Shown here: positions 1 to 6,792 of the stretch, piece by piece
Layout: every line of letters begins with the position of its first letter
How positions within the stretch are numbered: position 1 is the stretch's first letter
Source of the DNA: a virus
Length of the DNA: 25,655 nt
Strand: one strand, 5' to 3'
Virus record (IMG/VR): IMGVR_UViG_3300013131_002250
Span: 1-25,655 of that record
Position numbers and translations under genes: made by a program
Notes under the pieces: generated by a model
Seen by the model: only the letters and a program-made list of their open reading frames with translations
Databases searched by the model: none
What the model was told of the DNA's origin: nothing

Positions 1-1805
1 AGACCTGGCTGAGTAGCAGCATCTACTACCGCCTGAGCCACTGCCTCTGCTGTAGTTGCTTGAGCAACTACTACCTCCTGAGTATCAACGGCTGCTTGAG
101 CAGTTGCCAATACCGCTGTTTTATCTTCAACTACAACAGTGGCTGCCGCAATGGTTGGAGCAGACGCTGTAAGAGTCTCGGCGGTAGTCATAGCAGTGCT
201 AGCAGTATTGACAGCAGTCTGAGCCTCGGAAACAGCAGTCTGAGCCGCTGTAATTGCTTGAGTTGTTTGTGTTGTTGGAGTTATTGTCTCTGCTGTTGCT
301 ACAACAGTTTGAAGAGTTGACGCAACTGACTCTGTTGCTGCTGCTGAAACCACAATCTGGGCTTTAGCAACTTCAACTACTGCTTCTTTGACCTCTGTTT
401 GAGCGGTTATGGTGTTTGCTATTGCAGTTGTCTCGGTAGAGGTAGCAGTTGCGTTTGCTGTATTAGCCTCTGACTGAGCAGTTGATTGAGTGGTTTGAAG
501 AGTGGTAAGAGTTGTTTGTTCTGTAGCAAGAGTTGTTTGAGCAGCAGTATTTGTTGTTTGAAGAGTGGTAAGAGTTGTTTGTTCTGTAGCAAGAGTTGTT
601 TGAGCAGCAGTATTTGTTGTTTGAAGAGTGGTAAGAGTTGTTTGTTCTGTAGCAAGAGTATTAGATGCTGCTTGAGCAGCGGCAGTTAGTGCTGGGTCTG
701 AGGTTGTTTTTGTAACAGAAATATTATCAATTATATAATAATCAGAATCTTTTGTAATAGTGACTGTTTGAATGTTTGAACCTGTGACAGTCTCGGTTGA
801 TGTATGACTTGTTGTGCTTCCACTTGTTGCGTTGACATTGTTTTCCATAACAGTGACAGTTGCTGTACCGTTTTGGTTTGTTGTAGTGATATTTGTGTCA
901 CCATTTTTAGCATATACACCCATAGAAACTTCAGTAACAGTTCCAGTATTTGATGGGTTTACATTGATAACCACATCGTTGGCTGGATTAATAATTGTAA
1001 GACCAGGGCCACTTGTCTGAGGGGTGTTCCAGTTCCCACCTATAGAAACACCTGTTGAACTTGTAGATGAGGTAACTGTAGTTTCGCCAGTAGTTACAGT
1101 AACTACTGTAGTTGTATTATTAGAAAAAGTTTCTGTAACTGTAACACTTGAATTTGCATTTGCTGCCGCAGCATTTGCCGCATTAGCCGCTGTCTGTGCT
1201 TCTGTTACTACTGCTGTTTGTGTTGCTACAGCATTAGCCGCTGTATTGGCTGCTGTCTGTGCTTCTGTTACTACTGCTGTTTGGGTCGTAACTGCGGTGG
1301 TTGCTTGGGCCAGAGTTTGATTGGCAGTTTCCGCACTTGTAGCCGCCGTTTGGGCTGTTTCAACTGATGTTGCTGCTTGTTGCGTAGCACTATTGGCTTG
1401 TTGTATTTCTGTAGTTGCTGTCTGAACTGCCTGAGTTGTTTGTGTTGTTGGTGAAGATATTGATGATGCTACCTCCGCTATTTGGTCTACTTTTGTTTCT
1501 AAACTTGTTACAGTAGATTCTGCTGTTGCTACAGCAGTTGCCGCTTCGGATGTTGATTCTGGCGCTGAATCTCCTGAAGAAGCCTGTGGACCACCTCCCG
1601 ACGACGCACTGGACCCTGAAGAGTTATTTGTTCCAGTACCACCTCCGTTAGAGGGCGGGGCTTCATCAGCAGTAGCAGATGATAGAGTAAGTATCCCATA
1701 AACAAAAGATACTAATGGAATAGATAAAAGATAAACAATTACTTTTTTACGAGTAATTCCTGAATATAATTTCGCACGCCGGAGCAAGGGGGCAACTCCC
1801 ACCAT
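1..1805 (-). CDS. Exported Ala/Thr/Gln-rich coiled-coil surface or fibre-like protein (C-terminus off the left edge)
   Basis: An open minus-strand frame runs from ATG at 1805 to the window edge (about 600 codons). The N-terminus has a basic stretch (LLRRAKLYSGITRKK), a hydrophobic segment (VIVYLLSIPLVSFVYGI) and a possible cleavage site after SSATA, so it is probably exported or membrane-anchored. A Gly/Ser/Pro-rich linker follows, then a long Ala/Thr/Gln/Val helix-prone region. A beta-rich insert (about 700-1140; motifs GVSIGGNWN, DYYIIDNISV) resembles a jelly-roll binding domain, and then the coiled coil resumes. Two stretches repeat with a 21-residue (three-heptad) period. The start is uncertain: ATG 1805 lacks a Shine-Dalgarno (SD) site, while TTG seven codons in has GGGAG upstream. 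Apparent plus-strand ORFs here are its shadows. It could be a phage fibre, a host-surface protein or an exclusion factor; I recognise no specific family. Confidence 0.7.
   Translation of the reverse strand, partial: MVGVAPLLRRAKLYSGITRKKVIVYLLSIPLVSFVYGILTLSSATADEAPPSNGGGTGTNNSSGSSASSGGGPQASSGDSAPESTSEAATAVATAESTVTSLETKVDQIAEVASSISSPTTQTTQAVQTATTEIQQANSATQQAATSVETAQTAATSAETANQTLAQATTAVTTQTAVVTEAQTAANTAANAVATQTAVVTEAQTAANAANAAAANANSSVTVTETFSNNTTTVVTVTTGETTVTSSTSSTGVSIGGNWNTPQTSGPGLTIINPANDVVINVNPSNTGTVTEVSMGVYAKNGDTNITTTNQNGTATVTVMENNVNATSGSTTSHTSTETVTGSNIQTVTITKDSDYYIIDNISVTKTTSDPALTAAAQAASNTLATEQTTLTTLQTTNTAAQTTLATEQTTLTTLQTTNTAAQTTLATEQTTLTTLQTTQSTAQSEANTANATATSTETTAIANTITAQTEVKEAVVEVAKAQIVVSAAATESVASTLQTVVATAETITPTTQTTQAITAAQTAVSEAQTAVNTASTAMTTAETLTASAPTIAAATVVVEDKTAVLATAQAAVDTQEVVVAQATTAEAVAQAVVDAATQPG
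493..656 (-). repeat. 63-bp in-frame tandem repeat, about 2.6 copies
   Basis: The plus-strand string GTTTGAAGAGTGGTAAGAG starts at 493, 556 and 619, a period of exactly 63 bp. The third copy diverges after about 38 bases. It encodes a 21-residue unit (core TLATEQTTLTTLQTT) inside the surface protein. Identity between copies is nearly complete at DNA level, which suggests recent expansion by slippage or recombination. Confidence 0.95.
1189..1283 (-). repeat. Second 63-bp-period repeat, about 1.5 copies
   Basis: A 32-base string beginning GCTGTCTGTGCTTCTG occurs at 1189 and again at 1252, also 63 bp apart. It encodes a repeated QTAVVTEAQTAAN-type segment of the same protein. The shared 21-residue period in two different sequences points to a three-heptad structural unit. 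Confidence 0.9.
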
Positions 1806-1814
1806 AGAGCATTA

Positions 1815-1832
1815 AACAGACAAATGTCTGTT
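1815..1832. promoter_or_regulatory. Perfect 8-bp inverted repeat with AA centre
   Basis: AACAGACA-AA-TGTCTGTT lies 10 bp before the surface-protein start and 38 bp after the recombinase stop. It could be an operator. A 2-bp centre between symmetric arms is also the general form of a serine-recombinase crossover site. On the minus strand it is followed only by TTAATG, so it is a poor terminator. Confidence 0.5.
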
Positions 1833-1869
1833 CTTCCAGTTAATATTTTATAAGATTAAAAAAATATAT

Positions 1870-2526
1870 TTATAATGCTTTACGCAGAAATGCTTTTCTT
1901 ACAGTAGAAGCGTACCACTTCTCTCCACCCAATACTGTTGGAATAGCCTCAGAATTAAGGCTATCAGCAATCATTTTATAGGATAAACCAAGATTTCTTT
2001 CACGTTCTATTCTTTCAACAACTGTTTCACTAATTAGTGGTAAAGGCCCTAAATCAACGCCCCAAACTTTGCCATTGTTACGTCTGTCTTGGTGAATGTC
2101 TTTAGAACGAAGTGAAATCATTCCGCGCTCCATCTCTGCCATAGCAGACATAATTGTTACAACAAATCTTCCTTGATATGTAGCAGTATCAAGACCTAAA
2201 TCCAGCAAAGCCAAGCGCCATCCATTTTTATGAGAGCGGTCAACTATGTCTAAGAAGTCTCTAGTTGAACGAGCAAGTCGGTCAAGACGAGTCACAAAAA
2301 GCGCCTGAGCCTTGCCATTATCTAAATCTTCGAGGGCTTGCTTGAGAATAGGACGACCTTGAATAGATTTTCCAGAGCGTCCTTCTTCTCTCAGCATTTC
2401 AACTGTATAACCCTGCGACTCTGCTGCGTAGCGAAGTTGTTTTTCTTGAGCATCAAGGCTTATGCCATCTTCTACCTGCATTTGAGTAGAAACACGAGCA
2501 TAACAAAAAGCAAGACCCTCACTCAT
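1870..2526 (-). CDS. Small serine recombinase (resolvase/invertase family)
   Basis: This 218-residue site-specific DNA recombinase has the resolvase N-terminal signature YARVSTQ, with the nucleophile at Ser13. It also has the conserved Arg-rich core (FVTRLDRLARSTRDF) and the MAEMERGMI segment leading into the long dimerisation helix. The C-terminal part (GLSYKMIADSLNSE, then WYASTVRKAF) resembles a DNA-binding HTH or the start of a Recombinase domain. At 218 residues it is closer to resolvases and invertases than to large phage integrases. The start ATG has AGGA seven bases upstream. It overlaps the preceding zinc-finger gene by 8 bp and lies downstream of thyX. Its position next to a fibre-like gene recalls invertase/tail-fibre switches, but no matched pair of inversion sites was found. 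Confidence 0.85.
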   Translation of the reverse strand: MSEGLAFCYARVSTQMQVEDGISLDAQEKQLRYAAESQGYTVEMLREEGRSGKSIQGRPILKQALEDLDNGKAQALFVTRLDRLARSTRDFLDIVDRSHKNGWRLALLDLGLDTATYQGRFVVTIMSAMAEMERGMISLRSKDIHQDRRNNGKVWGVDLGPLPLISETVVERIERERNLGLSYKMIADSLNSEAIPTVLGGEKWYASTVRKAFLRKAL

Positions 2527-2701
2527 TATGTTTTCCTAAAATTGCTTTGTGAAGATGTTTATTTGGACAAGTAGTAACTAAAGGGTCGTATTTGTTTCCA
2601 CAATCGCCACACTCCCAAATCATTTCGTGAACAGCATCGTGGTATCCATTTTTATATCCTTGGTCATACTGGTCTATAAAATGTTCTTTCATTTTTCCCA
2701 C
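2519..2701 (-). CDS. Small zinc-ribbon protein, 60 residues
   Basis: The protein has a CGDC...CPNKHLH arrangement (Cys-x2-Cys, about 11 residues, then Cys and His), suggesting one zinc site. The GTG start overlaps the TAG stop of thyX by one base, implying translational coupling; an ATG three codons later is an alternative. It overlaps the downstream recombinase by 8 bp, so the three genes are probably one operon. No specific family is recognised. Confidence 0.65.
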   Translation of the reverse strand: MGKMKEHFIDQYDQGYKNGYHDAVHEMIWECGDCGNKYDPLVTTCPNKHLHKAILGKHNE

Positions 2702-3414
2702 TAAGGAGCCACCCTTCCGTTTTTTACAAACGCAGCGTGGGTTAGTGGCATCAACTTTTCAAAGACCTTTTCATACTTTTCGGCAACCATCTCAATCTCG
2801 CGTTGGGGGAATGATGGAAAGCGCTGACCTTCAACATTGCGACGAAGGCTCAGAAAGTTCATAAGAGAACGAGCATTGATAGTTACATAGGCAGATGAAT
2901 AAATTGTTACTGGAAGCACTCCACGAGCAACTTCTCTAGCAACTCCATGACGAACCATTTCGTCATACGCCATGTAAGCCTCGCTACAAGACCTGCGATA
3001 GTTGACCATAGTTATGGCAGATTGCTCGGCACTTCCATCTTCAAATGTGTAAGCGCCAGGTTTGCCAATCTGAAGAAGTTTTCTATCTCTGTTGGGAACA
3101 TAGAACTCTGGATTCAGAATTCTGTATCTTCCAGATTCTTCGTTGTAGGAAGCAATTCTGTGGCGCATATGTTCACGCCAAACAAAGATGGGGGCTTTGA
3201 CATAAAAGGTGAAGACAGAATGCTCAAATGGTGAGCCATGCCTGTCTCTCATCAAAAAGCCAATAAGACCGCTGAGTTTCTTTTCGTCAGTTTCTGGGTA
3301 GCCAAGCGAACGCTCGCCTTGAGTTGAGACTCTGGCAGCAAAAGCAACATCTTGGTCAGATGCGCTGTGTTTGACTAATTCAACTGTGACGTCAGAACTA
3401 AATTTGACGTCCAA
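2701..3414 (-). CDS. thyX: Flavin-dependent thymidylate synthase ThyX
   Basis: ThyX makes dTMP from dUMP using FAD, methylene-tetrahydrofolate and NADPH. This 237-residue protein carries the diagnostic RHRx7S motif as RHRIASYNEES (residues 84-94) in the usual context (FVWREHMRHR, then GRYRILNPEFYVP). The C-terminal RSLMNFLSLR segment is also typical. The length matches the family. The start is TTG at 3414 with AAGGAG six bases upstream. Phages commonly carry thyX to supply thymidylate during replication. It fits functionally with the ribonucleotide reductase in this window, although the two are about 17 kb apart. Confidence 0.97.
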   Translation of the reverse strand: MDVKFSSDVTVELVKHSASDQDVAFAARVSTQGERSLGYPETDEKKLSGLIGFLMRDRHGSPFEHSVFTFYVKAPIFVWREHMRHRIASYNEESGRYRILNPEFYVPNRDRKLLQIGKPGAYTFEDGSAEQSAITMVNYRRSCSEAYMAYDEMVRHGVAREVARGVLPVTIYSSAYVTINARSLMNFLSLRRNVEGQRFPSFPQREIEMVAEKYEKVFEKLMPLTHAAFVKNGRVAP

Positions 3415-3417
3415 GGA

Positions 3418-3663
3418 CTACTCCTTATCGTCTTTGACAACTCTGAAGTTTTTAGCCTTTGCTAGGTCTTTGATAGCGCTGTCGTAAACATTGTTGAGTG
3501 GACTTTTCTTTTTTCCAGGCTTTTTGACAAAAATTGAAACAATAGCCTTAGCAAAAGCCACAGCCAACAAAATACCGAACATTCCAACAATAAGAACCAA
3601 ACTCCAACCAACAATGGCTAAAGCAAGTTCTCCAGCAATTCCAAACGGTTCTTTCCAGTCCAT
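3418..3663 (-). CDS. Small membrane protein, 81 residues
   Basis: The hydrophobic stretch from about residue 7 to 41 (LALAIVGWSLVLIVGMFGI then LLAVAFAKAIVSIF) suggests one long or two short membrane segments. A Lys-rich KKPGKKK and a charged C-terminal tail follow. ATG 3663 is preferred over the longer frame because AAGGAG lies just upstream, and the extra N-terminal codons would overlap the promoter. It is the first gene of an operon running into thyX 3 bp downstream. No family is recognised. Confidence 0.7.
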   Translation of the reverse strand: MDWKEPFGIAGELALAIVGWSLVLIVGMFGILLAVAFAKAIVSIFVKKPGKKKSPLNNVYDSAIKDLAKAKNFRVVKDDKE

Positions 3664-3702
3664 GCGTATTTCTCCTTCTGTTTGAGCGTGTATGCCTATA
3701 CA

Positions 3703-3730
3703 ATTATACACACTTAGACCTAAGTATGTA
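3703..3730 (-). promoter_or_regulatory. Promoter -10 box overlapped by a 24-bp operator-like palindrome
   Basis: On the minus strand a consensus TATAAT (complement of 3703-3708) precedes the 3663 start. A near-perfect palindrome at 3707-3730 has arms TACACACTTAG and CTAAGTATGTA around an AC centre, with one mismatched pair in 11. It overlaps the -10 by two bases and fills the -10/-35 spacer, the classic position for repression of the operon leading to thyX. Confidence 0.6.
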
Positions 3731-3771
3731 CAAAATATAAGCCTATGTCAAGCCCAATACTAATGTTCATA

Positions 3772-3826
3772 TTGGACGATTTATTGGACGATTTACACTT
3801 CTCTATTCAATTAGATAGGGAAGTGT
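3772..3826 (-). terminator. 12-bp tandem repeat and a hairpin after the 3826-4074 gene
   Basis: ACACTTC (3795-3801) plus CTAT pairs with ATAG plus GAAGTGT (3820-3826) around a short loop, directly after the stop of the minus-strand gene. On that strand no U-run follows, so it is at best a weak terminator or a 3'-end stabiliser. Immediately beyond it, TTGGACGATTTA is repeated twice in tandem (3772-3783 and 3784-3795). Confidence 0.4.
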
Positions 3827-4074
3827 CATTCTTCTTGCGTATATCTATGATAGGCACCAGTAGAACTATTTAAGATATATCCGTGCTCTACTCCCAACTC
3901 TCTTCCTTTAGTGCAGTTTTCGCAGTACAAATTGAAAAGAATCTTGCCAGAACGATATGCCTGATGAAACTCAAAACTGCCTGTACTTGTTCTTACATTA
4001 CATGAGTGACACACTGGCATCATTCCTTTACCTTCGCCTGAATGTGTTTTGACGTGACTAAATAAACTTAACAT
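3826..4074 (-). CDS. Small protein with two CxxC pairs, 82 residues
   Basis: CHSC and CENC are spaced about 35 residues apart, a likely treble-clef or zinc-ribbon site. The start ATG at 4074 has AAAGGAG eight bases upstream and overlaps the TAA of the 45-residue gene before it (TAATG). The longer upstream frame is therefore that small gene in another phase, not a real extension. No function is recognised. Confidence 0.65.
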   Translation of the reverse strand: MLSLFSHVKTHSGEGKGMMPVCHSCNVRTSTGSFEFHQAYRSGKILFNLYCENCTKGRELGVEHGYILNSSTGAYHRYTQEE

Positions 4075-4211
4075 TACTTGTGCTCCTTTAGGTGTCGGGT
4101 CAAAGTAGAATGCGCAAATATCCCAGAACGCACTTCTAACTCTTTCTTGCACTCAGGGCAGATAACTACCCGATTTGCTACTGCTGTCTTTGGCACTTTC
4201 TTCTCCTTCAT
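4074..4211 (-). CDS. 45-residue C2H2-like zinc-finger microprotein
   Basis: This frame encodes a basic N-terminus (MKEKKVPKTA), then CPEC and a helix ending HSTLTRHLKEHK, which is the spacing of a single C2H2 finger. Its ATG overlaps the TGA of the upstream gene (ATGA) and its TAA overlaps the ATG of the downstream gene (TAATG). It therefore sits perfectly between two coupled genes, which is the main support for it being real. It could bind nucleic acid or a protein. Confidence 0.7.
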   Translation of the reverse strand: MKEKKVPKTAVANRVVICPECKKELEVRSGIFAHSTLTRHLKEHK

Positions 4212-4468
4212 CTCTTGTATTGGTTATCTAGAAATTCTTGTGTAATTACTTTTAGGGGCTGGGATGTCAGATGCCAGCCACCACAGATAGAACAGTAGTA
4301 GGCGTGGTTCTCCCAAACATTCCTTCCCTTTCCTCGGCTTTTGCCTTTGTTGAGAATTCTGTATTTGACAAGCATGACTTCGGCTGCTGCCTCGTCTACA
4401 TAGCGTTTCTTGCTTCGGCATATCTGCTCAGGGGTTCTAGGTCTGCGCCTAGGCTTTGGTCGGGTCAT
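4208..4468 (-). CDS. Basic small protein with CSICGGWH zinc motif, 86 residues
   Basis: The N-terminus is very basic (MTRPKPRRRPRTPEQ) and the motif YYCSICGGWHLTSQP looks like half a zinc site. Similar short Arg-rich CxxCxxxH proteins are common orphans in actinophages. It starts 8 nt after a TACATT box with no SD, so the mRNA may be leaderless. It heads a three-gene coupled operon (4468 to 3826). Confidence 0.65.
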   Translation of the reverse strand: MTRPKPRRRPRTPEQICRSKKRYVDEAAAEVMLVKYRILNKGKSRGKGRNVWENHAYYCSICGGWHLTSQPLKVITQEFLDNQYKR

Positions 4469-4476
4469 GGGGGGGA

Positions 4477-4528
4477 AATGTAGCCCTATACAATGGAAAG
4501 TGCAAATCTTTGCGCTCTCATTACGTTA
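4477..4528. promoter_or_regulatory. Intergenic element copy A (TATACAAT ... GCGCTCTC block)
   Basis: TATACAAT (4487-4494) and GCGCTCTCATTACGTTA (4512-4528) are separated as in three other copies: exactly 21 bp between TATA and GCGCTCTC. It also contains the dyad GCAAA-TC-TTTGC. On the minus strand TTGCAC-N17-TACATT (4505 down to 4477) forms a sigma70-like promoter for the 4468 gene. Both neighbouring genes are on the minus strand. Confidence 0.7.
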
Positions 4529-4602
4529 ACGGAAGAGGGGGAACGAGGAAGGAGTGTGTGTTTTGTGTATTTGCTGGGCTGACTCCCTCCCAGGGCTAAA
4601 GA

Positions 4603-4878
4603 CTAAGCCTTCTCCAGGGCAACCTCGCGCTTAGAGCGGTTGATTCCTTTCTTTACTTTTTCTTTTAGGATAGTTCTAAACTGACCTAAACCATCAAAGC
4701 AAGTAACTGCTTCTCCTTGAACATAAAGAAATGTCCACATTCCGCGCTCGCCCTTTACTTTGAACTTTGAACCGCTCTTGAGAGTTTTGACTCCCTTTAT
4801 CTCAAGTACAGCGCTGACGTCAGATGGAATAGTTCCTTTAGGAAAATATCTTTCTAAAGCAAACTTTTCTTTTGTCAT
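4603..4878 (-). CDS. Hypothetical protein, 91 residues
   Basis: This is a small basic protein, probably mostly beta (VLEIKGVKTLKSGSKFKVKG, then MWTFLYVQGEAVTCFDG). The start at 4878 is chosen because AGGGAGGA lies just upstream; the longer frame lacks an SD. It is transcribed from element B (TTGCAC-N17-TAGAAT). It resembles actinophage orphans with an SH3-like feel, but I assign no family. Confidence 0.65.
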   Translation of the reverse strand: MTKEKFALERYFPKGTIPSDVSAVLEIKGVKTLKSGSKFKVKGERGMWTFLYVQGEAVTCFDGLGQFRTILKEKVKKGINRSKREVALEKA

Positions 4879-4895
4879 TTTTCCTCCCTGAAGTG

Positions 4896-4947
4896 ATTCT
4901 ATCACTATACAATAGAAAGTGCAAATCTTTGCGCTCTCGTTCCGTTA
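4896..4947. promoter_or_regulatory. Intergenic element copy B, between divergent genes
   Basis: TATACAAT (4906-4913) and GCGCTCTCGTTCCGTTA (4931-4947) are present. The GCAAA-TC-TTTGC dyad is identical to copy A. On the minus strand TTGCAC (4924-4919), N17 and TAGAAT (4901-4896) make a good promoter for the 4878 gene. On the plus strand TACAAT is a possible -10, and the block runs directly into GGAG and the TTG start of the GNAT gene. Confidence 0.75.
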
Positions 4948-4957
4948 GGAGTATCAT

Positions 4958-5455
4958 TTGAGTATGAAGCGACATAGGGATTTTGGTGGGGTAGTGGATG
5001 ATGTGGTTTATTTTGATGATGGGGCTGTGAGGCTTTTTGAGCCCTCGTACAGACAGGCTGGCGAACTGGATGCCCTGAAGAAGGAGTTAGAGTCTTATTT
5101 GGCTCCTACACGCATTGAATACGCAACTGTATCAACTATAGTAAACGAAAAGTTTGCTATAGGTTACGGAAATACAGTTGTAGGCGAACTGACAATTATG
5201 GACAGAGGAACCGTCGGAATCTGGCGTGACCCAAAGTTAATTGGACGGAGCATAGGCTCTAGAGCCCTGAAGTTGTTGGTAGATAACTACAAAGTTTATT
5301 CGCAGTATCGCGCCTACATACTTCCTACAAACGCAGATAGCAAGAAGATGGTTGAGAAGGTGGGCTTTGTCAACCAAGGAATTAGCACTGAACGTTTTTA
5401 TGTGGGTGGCGAATGGGTAGAGCACGAAGAGTACATCTATACAATAAGAAAATGA
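4958..5455 (+). CDS. GNAT-family N-acetyltransferase
   Basis: This is a putative acetyl-CoA-dependent acyltransferase of 165 residues. The C-terminal half has the GNAT pattern: an acceptor strand (VVGELTI), a P-loop-like IGRSIGSRALKLL in the Q/RxxGxG/A position, and the late motif NADSKKMVEKVGF followed by a YVGGEWV strand. The first ~50 residues match nothing I recognise. The start is TTG 4958, seven bases after GGAG; ATG 4964 is the alternative but is 13 bases away. It overlaps the next gene by 4 bp (ATGA). The substrate is unknown. Confidence 0.7.
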   Translation: MSMKRHRDFGGVVDDVVYFDDGAVRLFEPSYRQAGELDALKKELESYLAPTRIEYATVSTIVNEKFAIGYGNTVVGELTIMDRGTVGIWRDPKLIGRSIGSRALKLLVDNYKVYSQYRAYILPTNADSKKMVEKVGFVNQGISTERFYVGGEWVEHEEYIYTIRK

Positions 5456-6213
5456 CAATGCTAAAAAGAGAAAAAAATCCAATTACTGTTTATTGGTCTC
5501 CATTTTTTGAAGATAGCCCTACTTTGCTTGAGCCAGACTGGAATATGTTGTATCAAAACCCTGAATTAGTACATTTAGACTTAATAAACAATAAAGAAAA
5601 AACATCTAAAAATAAATCTTCTTTTAACTGTCCAGCAGTAAATGATAGACATTCTTCATCTTATGTATTTAAGAACAACTCAAGAACCACTTTTAGTTAT
5701 GATTTTAGTGATTTATCTAATCCAATAGTTGAGTCTTTAGAAGGAATACATTCTACATACTATAAACAGCCTAATATAGTTGGTAGTGGATATGTAAGAG
5801 TTTCTCTAAAGTGGGTGTTTTTTTGTGAAGAATCAGTAGTAGCAATTACAAATCATCCATATGCCCACAAACCAACAGAATACTCTGTAAATTGTTTATT
5901 TCCCTCTGGAAGATATGACATAAGTAAGTGGATTAGACCAGTCTCTATGGAAGTTCAAACTTGGAATGAAAAAGGAAAAATAACTATAAATGAAGGAGAC
6001 CCTCTTTTTTACTTAGAATTGATAACTAATAGACCAGTAATTATGAAAAGATTTAATGTAAACAAAGCATTGTATAGATATATAATTGCTTGTTCTCAAG
6101 CAGCAAGTAGTTATGGACCAAACAAACCTCTTGCAGAAAGATACTACAGATTTATTTCTACAAGTACAGACAAACTTGTTCTTAGAGAAATAAAGAAAAA
6201 TCTAATACAATAG
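5452..6213 (+). CDS. AT-rich orphan protein, 253 residues
   Basis: The ATG overlaps the TGA of the GNAT gene, so the two are coupled. The sequence is rich in aromatic, Asn and Ser residues (ITVYWSPFFEDSP at the N-terminus; LFPSGRYDISKWIRPVSMEVQ in the middle) and looks soluble. Codons are far more AT-rich than in the flanking genes, with runs of AAA, AAT and TTA, which suggests separate origin by transfer. Proteins opening with VYWSP are known to me as orphans in marine phages, but I cannot assign a role. Confidence 0.7.
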   Translation: MTMLKREKNPITVYWSPFFEDSPTLLEPDWNMLYQNPELVHLDLINNKEKTSKNKSSFNCPAVNDRHSSSYVFKNNSRTTFSYDFSDLSNPIVESLEGIHSTYYKQPNIVGSGYVRVSLKWVFFCEESVVAITNHPYAHKPTEYSVNCLFPSGRYDISKWIRPVSMEVQTWNEKGKITINEGDPLFYLELITNRPVIMKRFNVNKALYRYIIACSQAASSYGPNKPLAERYYRFISTSTDKLVLREIKKNLIQ

Positions 6214-6257
6214 AAAATTTATTTTTTCGCGCTCTCGTTCCGTTATAGAAAGAGGAA
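6204..6257 (+). promoter_or_regulatory. Intergenic element copy C, before the Ntn-hydrolase gene
   Basis: TACAAT (6206-6211) overlaps the stop of the preceding gene. GCGCTCTCGTTCCGTTA lies at 6229-6245, with the same 21-bp spacing as other copies although the sequence between is different (AT-rich). An AGAGGAAG SD and the ATG at 6262 follow. Both flanking genes are on the plus strand, so this copy argues for plus-strand function. Confidence 0.7.
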
Positions 6258-6261
6258 GCAG

Positions 6262-6792
6262 ATGACGACGGTAATAGGGATTCAAAGGGTGGATGGGTGT
6301 GTGTTGGTGGCGGACAGCCGTACAACTGGGGAGTCTGGCAGACCGTACTCGCACATTCTTGTAAACAAGATAACCATGCGTGATGAGTTTCTTATTGGTG
6401 GTGCTGGTGACCCGCAAGCCTGTGACATTGTTCAGCACATTTGGGAAATTCCAGAGTTTGTTGAAGATGAAGATGCTTATAGATTTATGGTGACTAAAGT
6501 TGCGCCAAGCATTCGTACTTGTCTTAAGGACAATGGATACGAAAAAGACAAACAAGACAAAGACTCAGGGTTTGTTTTTCTTCTTGCTTTTAGAGGAATT
6601 ATTTACGAACTAGATGAGACATTTACTGTTTCTATGACGGATAGTGGAATTTATGGAATTGGTAGCGGAAGCAAATACGCAATTGGAGCGCTACAAGCAG
6701 GGGCAGAATGGCCTCTTGCGATGGAAATAGCAGAGAACAATGACATCTACACCTCTGCTCCATTTCGCCTTTTTCAACAAGACAAAATTTAA
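6262..6792 (+). CDS. Proteasome-beta/HslV-like Ntn-hydrolase
   Basis: The protein is 176 residues, somewhat shorter than a typical 20S beta subunit. After Met removal the N-terminus is TTVIGIQ, with Thr1 as possible nucleophile. Asp17 falls exactly in VLVADSRTT, and a lysine at position 35 (VNKITMRD) is close to the family's Lys33. GIYGIGSGSKYAIGAL matches the Gly/Ser-rich segment near Ser129. It therefore looks like a catalytically competent threonine peptidase rather than a relic. It has a strong SD (AGAGGAAG) and its own element-C promoter region, and overlaps the convergent HNH gene by 4 bp. No unfoldase partner is visible in the window. Confidence 0.75.
   Translation: MTTVIGIQRVDGCVLVADSRTTGESGRPYSHILVNKITMRDEFLIGGAGDPQACDIVQHIWEIPEFVEDEDAYRFMVTKVAPSIRTCLKDNGYEKDKQDKDSGFVFLLAFRGIIYELDETFTVSMTDSGIYGIGSGSKYAIGALQAGAEWPLAMEIAENNDIYTSAPFRLFQQDKI

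Noticed and set aside
493-656. Tandem 63-bp units as a CRISPR array
   Set aside because: The units are contiguous with no unique spacers, are a multiple of three, and lie in frame within a coding region.
60-1320. Several plus-strand ORFs and Cys/Ser-rich or Val/Thr-rich peptides over the left end
   Set aside because: They are antisense shadows of the continuous minus-strand repeat protein, whose frame stays open for about 600 codons and starts with a signal-like sequence.
2947-3237. Plus-strand ORF antisense to thyX
   Set aside because: ThyX motifs are complete on the minus strand, and the plus-strand frame has no start signal or recognisable domain.
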